A stretch of 38,730 bases of DNA from a virus. Below, piece by piece: positions 32,255 through 38,730 of the stretch. The stretch's first letter is position 1. Each line of letters begins with the position of its first letter. A program made the position numbers and the translations under genes. The stretch spans positions 1 to 38,730 of the IMG/VR virus record IMGVR_UViG_3300003322_000567; one strand, 5' to 3'. The notes below the pieces were generated by a model. That model worked only from the letters and a program-made list of their open reading frames with translations, was not told the DNA's origin and ran no database searches.

Positions 32255-34681
32255 ATGAACCTGAAGTATGACAAAAAACTCGCTATATCTATTGGCAAAA
32301 ACAGAAATGAGAAAAAATGGAAAAACAAAACAATCCTTTGGAGCGAATTACTGGAACGCCTAAGCGAAACACACCGTACAAAAGAAACAGAGCTCGAATA
32401 CTCATTGAGCACAAAGACCCGACGCGACGAGATAAAAGACATTGGCGGCTTTGTTGGCGGAAATATAAGCGGAGGCAGGAGAAAAAAAGGAGCGGTAACA
32501 TTTCGCACTCTAATCACTTTAGATATTGACTATGCAAAAAAAGACTTTGATATATGGGGTGTGTTCTCTTTACTTTACGAAAATAGCGCGTGTCTCTACT
32601 CTACCCACTCCCATACAAGTGATATGCCGAGACTCAGGCTTGTTTTACCGGTTGACCGTGAAATTGACCCCGAAGAATACCAACCAATCGCAAGAAAAAT
32701 TGCCGGAGGGCTTGATATAGAGGTTTTCGACAATACTACTTTCCAACCAGAGCGCCTCATGTACTGGCCATCCACGCCAAGCGATGGGGAGTATATTTTC
32801 CATTATCAGGATGGCCCTATACTCATTGCTGATGATGTGCTTAATAGCTATTACGATTGGAAAGATGCCTCTCAATGGCCTGTATCAGCTAAAGCAATTG
32901 AAGCCGTTAAGCGGGGTATAAAGAAGCAGGGCGACCCAATGGAGAAACCGGGAATTATAGGCGCATTTAACCGGTCATTTTCTATAGAAGATGCAATCGA
33001 TGAGTACTTAAGTGATGTATATGAGAAAACAGATATTACCGACCGTTATACATTCCGTGGCGGCAGTACGGCAGCTGGCTTGGTGGTATATGAAGATAAA
33101 TTCGCTTACTCCCATCATGGCACCGATCCGGTTAGCGAGAAACTATGCAATGCCTTCGACCTAGTGCGTATTCATTTATTTGGTGATGAGGATGCTGAAG
33201 TAGATGAACGTACTCCGATAAATCACCGGCCGAGTTTCATCAGCATGCGTGAGCTCGCGCTTAAAAATAAGAGTGTGAAAAAGGCTGTGGTAGCTGATAG
33301 GATCAGCCGCGCTGCCGAGGATTTCGAAGAGGTAGATGAGCAGAATGGCGATGAAGAAGTAAGCAACGAAACTGAAGAAGCTGCAACCGAGTGGCTTGAA
33401 TCATTAGAAGTTGATGCAAAAGGCAATATAAAGAGTACTATTGATAATATAGTAATTGTACTTCAAAACGATACCAGGTTAAAAGGGGTAATAGCAATTG
33501 ATGAGTTCCGCAATAACCTAGTAAAGCGTAAGCGGTTTAAATGGGATAAGGAGCACCGTTATCTTTTTAGTGATACAGATGAGGCATATGTAAGGCGCTA
33601 TCTTGAAAGGAAATATGGGATAATCGGTAATGGAAGAGTGAAAGATGCGATAGATATTACGGGCATGGATAATATCTTCCATCCGGTTCGTGAATATATT
33701 AATGGGCTTAACTGGGATGGCAAACAACGCCTTGATACGCTTCTTATTGATTATCTCGGGGCGGAAGATAATGAATATGTAAGAGCAGTAACGCGTAAAT
33801 GGATGGTTGCAGGTGTGGCAAGGACTTTTGAACCAGGCTGTAAATTTGATTACATGCTTTGTTTGCAAGGTAAACAAGGCGTTAAGAAAAGCACCTTTTT
33901 TAGTCTGCTCGGGGGAGCCTGGTTCAATTCATCCCTTAACTTTCATATGATCGGTAAGAAAGAGGCTATAGAGCAATTGCAGGGCTCATGGATTATTGAA
34001 CTCGCGGAGCTTGCTGGAATGCGTAAAGCCGAGATTGAATCTATAAAGAGCTTCATATCTAATCAAAAGGATGAAATGCGGCCTGCCTATGGCCGCTATA
34101 AAATGGAGTACTTGCGAGGCTGCATATTTGGCGGATCATTTAACGATGATGAGCCCTTCAACGATCCAACGGGAGGGCGGCGATTTTGGCCGGTGAAAGT
34201 AAAAAAGGGTAAAAATTTTAATGAGCTAAAAAGTGTGATCAACCAATTATGGGCTGAGGCATATATGTTATACATGGCCGGGGAACCTTTATTCCTGAGC
34301 GACGAACTCGAAGAGGTGGCCAAACAAGTGCAGGATGATTTCACAGAGAAAGATATTCGCACAGGTGACTTATACAGATATTTAGAATTGAAGTTACCTG
34401 AGGATTGGCAAAGCCGTGATCTTTGGCAAAAGCGTGAATACATACAAGGTGATCCTTTACAAAAAGAGGGAGTTATCGTTAGGCGAAAGATTACAGTAAT
34501 GGAGATTTGGCAAGAGCTTTTTGGCGGGAGTGTGAAAGATATTACAGTTCGTGATGTGAGAGCAATCAATAATATGATGCGTGATTTTAAGAACTGGGAA
34601 CCTACCAGATTTGGGGGTGAAAAACACCGGGAAAGAGGGTATCGAAGGGCGATTCAGAATGTCCACGTCCACTTAGCATAG
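32255..34681 (+). CDS. Primase-helicase, VapE (virulence-associated E) type
   Basis: This 808-aa protein has an N-terminal part carrying ITLDIDYAKKDFD (about residues 87-99, D-x-D of an archaeo-eukaryotic primase-like domain) and PRLRLVLPVDREID (about 126-139). The C-terminal VapE ATPase has a Walker A, LQGKQGVKKSTFFSLLGG (about 536-553), followed by ELAELAGMRKAEIESIKSFI (about 578-597) and a GRRFWPVKV stretch (about 642-650). It combines priming and unwinding at the fork. The gene ends in a cluster of RTGGAC repeats that are partly inside its last codons. Confidence 0.88.
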   Translation: MNLKYDKKLAISIGKNRNEKKWKNKTILWSELLERLSETHRTKETELEYSLSTKTRRDEIKDIGGFVGGNISGGRRKKGAVTFRTLITLDIDYAKKDFDIWGVFSLLYENSACLYSTHSHTSDMPRLRLVLPVDREIDPEEYQPIARKIAGGLDIEVFDNTTFQPERLMYWPSTPSDGEYIFHYQDGPILIADDVLNSYYDWKDASQWPVSAKAIEAVKRGIKKQGDPMEKPGIIGAFNRSFSIEDAIDEYLSDVYEKTDITDRYTFRGGSTAAGLVVYEDKFAYSHHGTDPVSEKLCNAFDLVRIHLFGDEDAEVDERTPINHRPSFISMRELALKNKSVKKAVVADRISRAAEDFEEVDEQNGDEEVSNETEEAATEWLESLEVDAKGNIKSTIDNIVIVLQNDTRLKGVIAIDEFRNNLVKRKRFKWDKEHRYLFSDTDEAYVRRYLERKYGIIGNGRVKDAIDITGMDNIFHPVREYINGLNWDGKQRLDTLLIDYLGAEDNEYVRAVTRKWMVAGVARTFEPGCKFDYMLCLQGKQGVKKSTFFSLLGGAWFNSSLNFHMIGKKEAIEQLQGSWIIELAELAGMRKAEIESIKSFISNQKDEMRPAYGRYKMEYLRGCIFGGSFNDDEPFNDPTGGRRFWPVKVKKGKNFNELKSVINQLWAEAYMLYMAGEPLFLSDELEEVAKQVQDDFTEKDIRTGDLYRYLELKLPEDWQSRDLWQKREYIQGDPLQKEGVIVRRKITVMEIWQELFGGSVKDITVRDVRAINNMMRDFKNWEPTRFGGEKHRERGYRRAIQNVHVHLA

Positions 34682-34945
34682 CAAAAAATGCACCTAAAAG
34701 CAACTTGACGTGACCGTTAGTAAAAAAGAGGTTAAAAATTGCAAAAAGGTGGACTTTGTGGACGTTTTAAGGTAAGTGGACGTAAAAGTGGACGCATTCA
34801 AATCAAGGCTGGGACTGCATTTCATACAATTACGTCCATTAACGTCCACTATTTAGTTATAATAGGAAAAAAGGAGCATTTAACCTTTTTTAGAAAATAT
34901 GTTAAACTCCCTTTTTATAGTTTAGAAATTAAGTGGACGATGGAC
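34661..34945 (+). repeat. Cluster of RTGGAC repeats, candidate replication origin or operator array
   Basis: Ten copies of RTGGAC lie within 285 bp. On the + strand: 34749, 34758, 34776, 34788, 34933 and 34940 (ATGGAC). On the - strand (as GTCCAY): 34661, 34667, 34834 (GTCCAT) and 34844. Most have the extended form AAGTGGACGT. Two pairs are nearly tandem (6-7 bp apart) and one inverted pair is spaced by 10 bp. The region is otherwise A/T-rich and lacks a credible gene. It lies directly after the primase-helicase gene. A replication origin is inferred; a regulator-binding array is the alternative. Confidence 0.75.
34867..34916 (+). terminator. Long imperfect hairpin in the repeat region, terminator candidate
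   Basis: An A-run plus GGAG (34867-34876) and TTTAAC (34879-34884) pair with GTTAAA (34901-34906), CTCC (34907-34910) and a T-run (34912-34916). There is a 2-nt bulge, one mismatch and a 16-nt loop. Because one arm ends in T and the other begins in A it could terminate in both directions. It lies inside the repeat cluster and could alternatively be a structural element of an origin. Confidence 0.55.
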
Positions 34946-34967
34946 GCACTTATTAAAAATTTTTATT

Positions 34968-35294
34968 ATGAATGAAAGGTTAGAAAAAAACATTGAAACG
35001 TACTTCTTAAGGGAAGTTAAAAAACTCGGAGGGTTTACGCACAAGACAGGCCAGAGAGGCTTTCCCGATAGGCTGGCTATGTTTCCTTACGGGTTAACTC
35101 GGTTAGTTGAATTGAAGGCAATAAATGGCAGCCCATCGCCAACACAAAAAGTAGTGCATAAAAAACTAAATTCGATTAACCATAAAGTTTATATCTTAAA
35201 TAGTAAAATGTCCGTTGATGATTTTATCAGAAAGGTTAGGGGCCAGCTTGAACACATAAAATTAAACCTAACTACTTACAAAAATTTTCACTAG
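34968..35294 (+). CDS. VRR-NUC domain nuclease
   Basis: This 108-aa single-domain nuclease belongs to the VRR-NUC branch of the PD-(D/E)XK superfamily. Pattern: Glu near the start (NIETYF), GQRGFPDRLAMFPYG (about residues 28-42) with the family G-x-P-D, then LVELKAINGSPSPTQK (about 46-61) with E-L-K and a Q after the G-x-x-x-P. It is presumably a junction or flap nuclease used in replication or packaging. It starts just downstream of the repeat cluster and is followed 1 bp later by the SNF2 helicase gene. Confidence 0.87.
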   Translation: MNERLEKNIETYFLREVKKLGGFTHKTGQRGFPDRLAMFPYGLTRLVELKAINGSPSPTQKVVHKKLNSINHKVYILNSKMSVDDFIRKVRGQLEHIKLNLTTYKNFH

Positions 35295-35295
35295 T

Positions 35296-36747
35296 ATGAC
35301 CCAAATCACTAAACGAAAAGTTCAACAATTAAAAGTAATTTACACACCTGGTAAAAATAGCAAAGAAAAAAAGCCCGATGCAGTGTATAAACCTTACAGA
35401 TATCAAAAGTTTGCACTCAGACACGTTCTGAGGCATCGTTATAGCGCTTTATGGCTTGAAATGGGCTTAGGTAAGACTGTTATAACTCTCACAGCAATTC
35501 ACCGGCTTATTTTCGAGTTTATGGAGATTGCGAGAGTATTGGTCATCGCCCCTTTAAGGGTCGCCTCGAAGGTTTGGCCGGATGAGCTTGAGAAATGGCC
35601 ACATTTAAAAGGTCTGAGCTATTCAAGAGTTATTGGATCGCAGCGGCAGCGCATAAGAGCCTTAAGCGTAAAAGCGGATATCTATATAATCAATAGGGAG
35701 AATGTCGCATGGCTTGTTGCATTTTTTGGTGGCCGATGGCCCTTTGATTGCCTGGTAATTGATGAATCGAGCTCATTCAAGAACCAAAACAGCGAGCGGT
35801 ATAAGGCTCTAATGAAGATGAGGCCAAAAACTTACCGGGTTATAGAATTGACTGGCACCCCCTCACCTAATTCCCTACTCGATCTTTGGCCCCAAATGAA
35901 ATTATTAGATTTAGGGGAGCGACTAGGTAAAACAGTTACCTATTACCGTGATAATTTTTTCTCAGTTAAACAACGTATTGCGGATCACGTAAATACTTAT
36001 GAGCTTTTACCTGGTGCTGAAGAGCGCATCCATGAAGCAGTAAAGGATATTTGCATTAGTATGAAAACCCGCGATTATATTGATTTACCGCCCCGTATTG
36101 ATAGGGTAATAGATATTGAGTTTTCGGCTAAAACAATGCAAATGTATAAGGACTTTGAACGCGAGCAGGTTCTTAAGTTAATCGAGAGCGAGGATGAGAT
36201 ATCTGCTCTTACGGCCGCCGCTCTTTCAAATAAACTGAGGCAGTTTGCAAGTGGCTTTGTGTATGACGAGAATGGTAAAGCATTTGGTATTCACAATTAT
36301 AAAAGGGATGCTCTCGAAGAGTATCTCGATGTTTTGAATGGTAAGCCTCTTATTGTGTTTTACTGGTTTAAGCACACAAGAACGGAGTTACTTAAACGCT
36401 TTAAGAAGTATAAGCCTTTGATCTTAAAAAGTGATAGTGATATAGACACTTGGAATAGAGGTAGAACACCTTTAATGCTTCTCCATCCAGCCAGCGGAGG
36501 GCACGGCCTTAATTTGCAATTTGGTGGATATAATCAAATATGGTATGAAAATATTTGGAGCCTTGAGCTTTTACTACAAGCTAACGGGCGGCTCGACAGG
36601 CCCGGCCAAAAGTTCAGCGTGGTAAGTAATGCCTTTAAAGCAATTGGCACTATAGATGAAGAGATATTAGCAAGTAATGCCCGTAAAGAGAGGGGGCAAA
36701 ATGCATTAATGAAATATACAAAGGCGTTAATTAAGAAATATAAATGA
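35296..36747 (+). CDS. SNF2-like DNA helicase/ATPase
   Basis: This 483-aa superfamily 2 translocase has its helicase motifs visible in order: Q-region YRYQKFALRHVL, motif I LEMGLGKTVITLTAIH (about residues 54-69), motif II as VIDESSSF (about 154-161; DESS instead of DEAH), motif III LTGTPSPNS (about 190-198), motif V ASGGHGLNLQF (about 401-411) and motif VI QANGRLDRPGQ (about 428-438). Its role is likely DNA remodelling during replication or recombination, as is normal in this phage gene set. It overlaps the next gene by ATGA. Confidence 0.9.
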   Translation: MTQITKRKVQQLKVIYTPGKNSKEKKPDAVYKPYRYQKFALRHVLRHRYSALWLEMGLGKTVITLTAIHRLIFEFMEIARVLVIAPLRVASKVWPDELEKWPHLKGLSYSRVIGSQRQRIRALSVKADIYIINRENVAWLVAFFGGRWPFDCLVIDESSSFKNQNSERYKALMKMRPKTYRVIELTGTPSPNSLLDLWPQMKLLDLGERLGKTVTYYRDNFFSVKQRIADHVNTYELLPGAEERIHEAVKDICISMKTRDYIDLPPRIDRVIDIEFSAKTMQMYKDFEREQVLKLIESEDEISALTAAALSNKLRQFASGFVYDENGKAFGIHNYKRDALEEYLDVLNGKPLIVFYWFKHTRTELLKRFKKYKPLILKSDSDIDTWNRGRTPLMLLHPASGGHGLNLQFGGYNQIWYENIWSLELLLQANGRLDRPGQKFSVVSNAFKAIGTIDEEILASNARKERGQNALMKYTKALIKKYK

Positions 36748-37352
36748 AAGTACTAATAGCTTGTGAGGAGTCTCAGGCAGTTACAAAAGCCTTTAGAGAG
36801 AGAGGACATAAAGCGTATAGCTGTGATCTTTTACCATCCAGCGGAGGTAGACCTCAATGGCATATACAGGGGGACGCCATTGAGGTAATTAAGTCGCGAA
36901 AGTGGGATTTAGTTATTTCTTTCCCCCCTTGTACAGACTTGGCTTCTTCCGGAGCGGGCTCTTTCTTTTTAAAGAGGATTACAGGAGAGCAAGAGAAAAG
37001 TATTTACTTTTTTCTCGATATTTGGCGTTTATCCAATTGCGTTGAGAATCCCCGCAACATACTCTCAGGAGGTAAATATTTGCAAAAGCATTTCCCGGAT
37101 ATCTATGAATACGCTAATTGGATTGGCTTCCCTAAAAAATTTACACAATCAATCCAGCCTTGGCAATTCGGGCATGGAGAGACAAAAGAAACCTGGCTTT
37201 GGCTTACAGGTTTGCCCCCTTTAAAGCCAACTAAAATTGTTAAAGGTAGGGAACAAAGAATATGGAGGATGCCCCCTTCTAAAGATCGATCTATTTTGAG
37301 GTCAAAGACATATACAGGAGTAGCGAAAGCCATGGCTGAGCAATGGGGTTGA
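36744..37352 (+). CDS. Short DNA cytosine methyltransferase-like protein
   Basis: This 202-aa protein resembles the compact phage family often labelled DNA cytosine methyltransferase. The N-terminus MKVLIACEESQAVTKAFRER is the binding-fold entry, and HIQGDAIEVIKSRKWDLVIS is the next strand region. FPPCTDLASSG (about residues 61-71) has the P-P-C with the possible catalytic Cys. CVENPRNIL (about 99-107) is an E-N-x-like motif VI. It is much shorter than bacterial C5 methyltransferases and lacks an obvious target-recognition domain. No restriction enzyme gene is nearby. It could protect phage DNA from host restriction. Confidence 0.78.
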   Translation: MKVLIACEESQAVTKAFRERGHKAYSCDLLPSSGGRPQWHIQGDAIEVIKSRKWDLVISFPPCTDLASSGAGSFFLKRITGEQEKSIYFFLDIWRLSNCVENPRNILSGGKYLQKHFPDIYEYANWIGFPKKFTQSIQPWQFGHGETKETWLWLTGLPPLKPTKIVKGREQRIWRMPPSKDRSILRSKTYTGVAKAMAEQWG

Positions 37353-37359
37353 AATTAAA

Positions 37360-37391
37360 TTTGTACATTTGAGCATTAATCGATAATTTGG
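37360..37391 (+). promoter_or_regulatory. Candidate promoter before the packaging genes
   Basis: TTTG at 37360-37363 is followed by 20 nt and TAATTTGG at 37384-37391, which agrees with the Bacteroidota -33/-7 pattern except for one base in the -7 element. Transcription would begin about 37397, some 75 nt before the terS ATG, and would run directly into the hairpin at 37419-37457. Confidence 0.45.
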
Positions 37392-37418
37392 CTCTCGTCA
37401 TAATACTCTCAAGGATTG

Positions 37419-37457
37419 AGGGGCGGGAGCTCGGTTGCAAGGGCTTCGCCCCTTTTT
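37419..37457 (+). terminator. Terminator or attenuator hairpin before terS
   Basis: AGGGGCG (37419-37425) pairs with CGCCCCT (37447-37453), and an inner AGCTC (37428-37432) pairs with GGGCT (37441-37445). TTTTT follows at 37453-37457. It lies between the methyltransferase stop and the terS start. It may end the early transcript, or attenuate a transcript starting at the candidate promoter just upstream. Confidence 0.8.
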
Positions 37458-37470
37458 AATTCGTACACTT

Positions 37471-38031
37471 ATGAGCAAAAATCAAAAGAAAACAAAACGT
37501 AAGCCACCTATAAGGGTGCCAGGTAAGACCGGTAAGGATGGCAAGGTTAAGACATATACAATTAAGCCTCACCGTTACTCAATTACCTTCAATGTAGGTA
37601 CACCTGCGTATTACGAAAATCCCGAAGAGCTAAGCAAAGAAGTAGATGGATATTTTGAGTACATCAAGGGTGAAAGCGAGATACAGGAGGTTGAAGTACC
37701 TGGACGGAAAAAGAAACAAAAAGTACGTGTGTGGACACGCGAGCCAGAGCCCCCAACCGTTACAGGGCTTTGCTTATACCTCGGCTTTGCGAGTTTACAG
37801 AGCTTAAGTGAATACGAAAAGAAGGGCGGCGTAATTGGCGACATCATAAAAAGAGGCAAAACCCGTGTGGCTAATCGTTATGAGCAAAATCTCAGCGGTA
37901 GTCAACCCACCGGTTCTATCTTTGCGCTTAAGGTCATGGGTTGGAAGGAGGGCTCCATCATGGATCAGCTTAACGAAATGGGCATTGTAGCTTTTAATTA
38001 TGTAGTACCACAAAAACCTAAAGATGAATAG
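37471..38031 (+). CDS. terS: Terminase small subunit (gp3-like DNA packaging protein)
   Basis: This 186-aa protein recognises viral DNA and presents it to TerL. Start: the ATG at 37471, 13 bp after the T-run; an in-frame TTG at 37435 would put 12 codons across the hairpin and is rejected. The N-terminus is very basic. A conserved-looking region has PPTVTGLCLYLGFASLQSL (about residues 90-108), SEYEKKGGVIGDIIKRGKT and a C-terminal GSIFALKVMGWKEG stretch (about 150-163), the pattern of the gp3-type packaging family. It overlaps the next small gene by 8 bp. Confidence 0.87.
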   Translation: MSKNQKKTKRKPPIRVPGKTGKDGKVKTYTIKPHRYSITFNVGTPAYYENPEELSKEVDGYFEYIKGESEIQEVEVPGRKKKQKVRVWTREPEPPTVTGLCLYLGFASLQSLSEYEKKGGVIGDIIKRGKTRVANRYEQNLSGSQPTGSIFALKVMGWKEGSIMDQLNEMGIVAFNYVVPQKPKDE

Positions 38032-38215
38032 TCAATTTTTACTATTTGCATGGCCGTTATATCGTGATTGGGGTGGCGGCTGGGATGATTTCATTGGATG
38101 CTATGATACAGTAGATGAAGCATGGCACGCCTATATGTGTGATCACGTAGACTATGAGTGTTTCAATATTGTAGATGTAAACACATTACGAGTTATAAAA
38201 AGCCACGTAATATAG
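38024..38215 (+). CDS. Small aromatic-rich protein between terS and terL (63 aa)
   Basis: The ATG at 38024 overlaps the terS stop. The protein is rich in W, Y and D: FLLFAWPLYRDWGGGWDDF, then CYDTVDEAWHAYM and CFNIVDVNTLRVIKS. A short D-x-x-E-A helix followed by an I-V-D-x-x-T-x-x-V-I strand is a pattern I have seen in small phage proteins of unknown function. TerL starts 13 bp after its stop, so it is made with the packaging proteins. Confidence 0.65.
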   Translation: MNSQFLLFAWPLYRDWGGGWDDFIGCYDTVDEAWHAYMCDHVDYECFNIVDVNTLRVIKSHVI

Positions 38216-38228
38216 AATTTCTTACCCT

Positions 38229-38730
38229 ATGATCCCCACTATTGCACCCTCCTGGAAACAACATTTGGCCTACCAAAAGCTCTATGACCACGAAACCGAA
38301 TATGTGTTATTCGGTGGAGGGGCTGGTGGTGGCAAAAGCTGGCTCGGTTGTGAGTGGATATTGAGTAATGCCATTCGGTATCCGGGCACCACGTATTTTA
38401 TTGGCAGGTCAGAGCTTAAGCAACTACGTAAATCAACTATTCCTACCCTTTATAAGGTTTGCAATTTCCATAAGATCAAGAAAGAGGGGCTCTTTAAATT
38501 TAATGGACAAGATCAGGCATTTAATTTTAAGAATGGTAGTCGCATTGATCTTATTGATTTGAAGTACCAACCAAGTGATCCCCTTTACGAGCGCTTCGGT
38601 TCGTTGGAATATACACAGGGCTGGGTCGAAGAAGCTGGGGAAATTCACGAGGATGCCGCGAGCATGATCTCATCACGGACAGGGAGGCAGTTCAATGATA
38701 AATATGGCTTACTCGGCAAGACCCTTATTA
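38229..38730 (+). CDS. terL: Terminase large subunit, N-terminal ATPase part (continues at base 1)
   Basis: This is the ATPase half of the DNA-packaging motor that pumps DNA into the prohead. The ATG at 38229 opens 167 codons plus one base that reach the window end without a stop. The Walker A loop GGGAGGGKS lies at about residues 29-37. A Walker B-like segment ending WVEEA lies at about 132-136. The final base is the first base of a codon completed by bases 1-2 (ACC, Thr). The next residues are C-N-P-K-K-N-W, the expected TerL coupling motif, so the two pieces are one 477-aa gene. It follows terS and a 63-aa protein, in the usual packaging order. The family call is firm; the joining of the two ends is inferred from frame and motif continuity. 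Confidence 0.95.
   Translation, partial: MIPTIAPSWKQHLAYQKLYDHETEYVLFGGGAGGGKSWLGCEWILSNAIRYPGTTYFIGRSELKQLRKSTIPTLYKVCNFHKIKKEGLFKFNGQDQAFNFKNGSRIDLIDLKYQPSDPLYERFGSLEYTQGWVEEAGEIHEDAASMISSRTGRQFNDKYGLLGKTLI

Noticed and set aside
34739-34975. 78-codon frame from a TTG through the repeat cluster
   Set aside because: It has only a TTG start, unusual composition, and runs over the RTGGAC repeats and hairpin; it ends inside the next gene. The repeats explain the sequence better.
37435-37470. TTG-started extension of terS
   Set aside because: The extra 12 codons lie in the hairpin and T-run; the ATG at 37471 is natural.
1-38730. Search for tRNA genes, CRISPR arrays, insertion sequences, integrase or repressor
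   Set aside because: No cloverleaf-like gaps, spaced repeats, transposase or recombinase motifs were seen by eye in either strand.

Overview
The window is the complete genome of a tailed bacteriophage of a Bacteroidota host, opened inside the terminase large-subunit gene. The last base completes a codon with the first two bases of the window, and the join reads through the TerL motif T-C-N-P-K-K-N-W in one open frame. The genome is therefore circular or circularly permuted, 38,730 bp, and TerL is 477 aa. The host assignment rests on a TTTG-N19-TAnnTTTG promoter, a fibre signal peptide ending in -QAQ, start codons in A/T-rich contexts without clear Shine-Dalgarno sequences, and the style of the gene set. 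All genes lie on the + strand. I see no integrase, repressor or partition gene, so a virulent siphovirus is the simplest reading.

Layout, starting at the packaging genes: terS (37471) and terL (38229 to the end, then 1-932), a DUF6527-like protein, HK97-type portal, SPP1 gp7/MuF-like minor head protein, prohead protease and HK97-fold capsid with an N-terminal scaffold-like coiled coil (to 5976). The structural run is then interrupted by a 4.7-kb sugar cassette (5963-10663). It holds a GT25-like enzyme, a second GT-like protein, a small unknown, a methyltransferase, a GT11 fucosyltransferase-like enzyme, a Cse60-like small protein and a GT4 enzyme. It overlaps capsid on one side and connector on the other. 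Head-tail connector and completion proteins, tail tube, tail assembly chaperones with a -1 frameshift on a run of ten A, tape measure, two tail-tip proteins and a 1134-aa fibre with an SGNH esterase domain follow (10638-22555). Small membrane proteins, a spanin-like coiled-coil protein and a GH108 endolysin form the lysis region (22591-24960), closed by a strong terminator.

A single small gene (25141-25425) has its own Bacteroidota-type promoter and its own terminator. Behind it lie nine small, mostly unrecognised, presumably early genes (25545-28003), then an acidic repeat protein and a replication/recombination set: DUF2800 nuclease, DUF2815 ssDNA-binding protein, family A DNA polymerase, VapE-type primase-helicase, VRR-NUC nuclease, SNF2 helicase and a short cytosine methyltransferase (28044-37352). 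Between the primase-helicase and VRR-NUC genes lies a cluster of about ten copies of RTGGAC in both orientations, the best candidate for a replication origin or a regulator-binding array. A promoter-like site followed by a terminator-like hairpin precedes terS.

The most notable features are the sugar cassette coupled to the capsid gene, the origin-like repeat cluster, the isolated small gene, the expected chaperone frameshift, a possible second -1 slippery site inside the sugar cassette, and several hairpins whose U-tracts lie only on the gene-free minus strand. No tRNA or CRISPR array was seen. No stretch over 300 bp lacks a gene.
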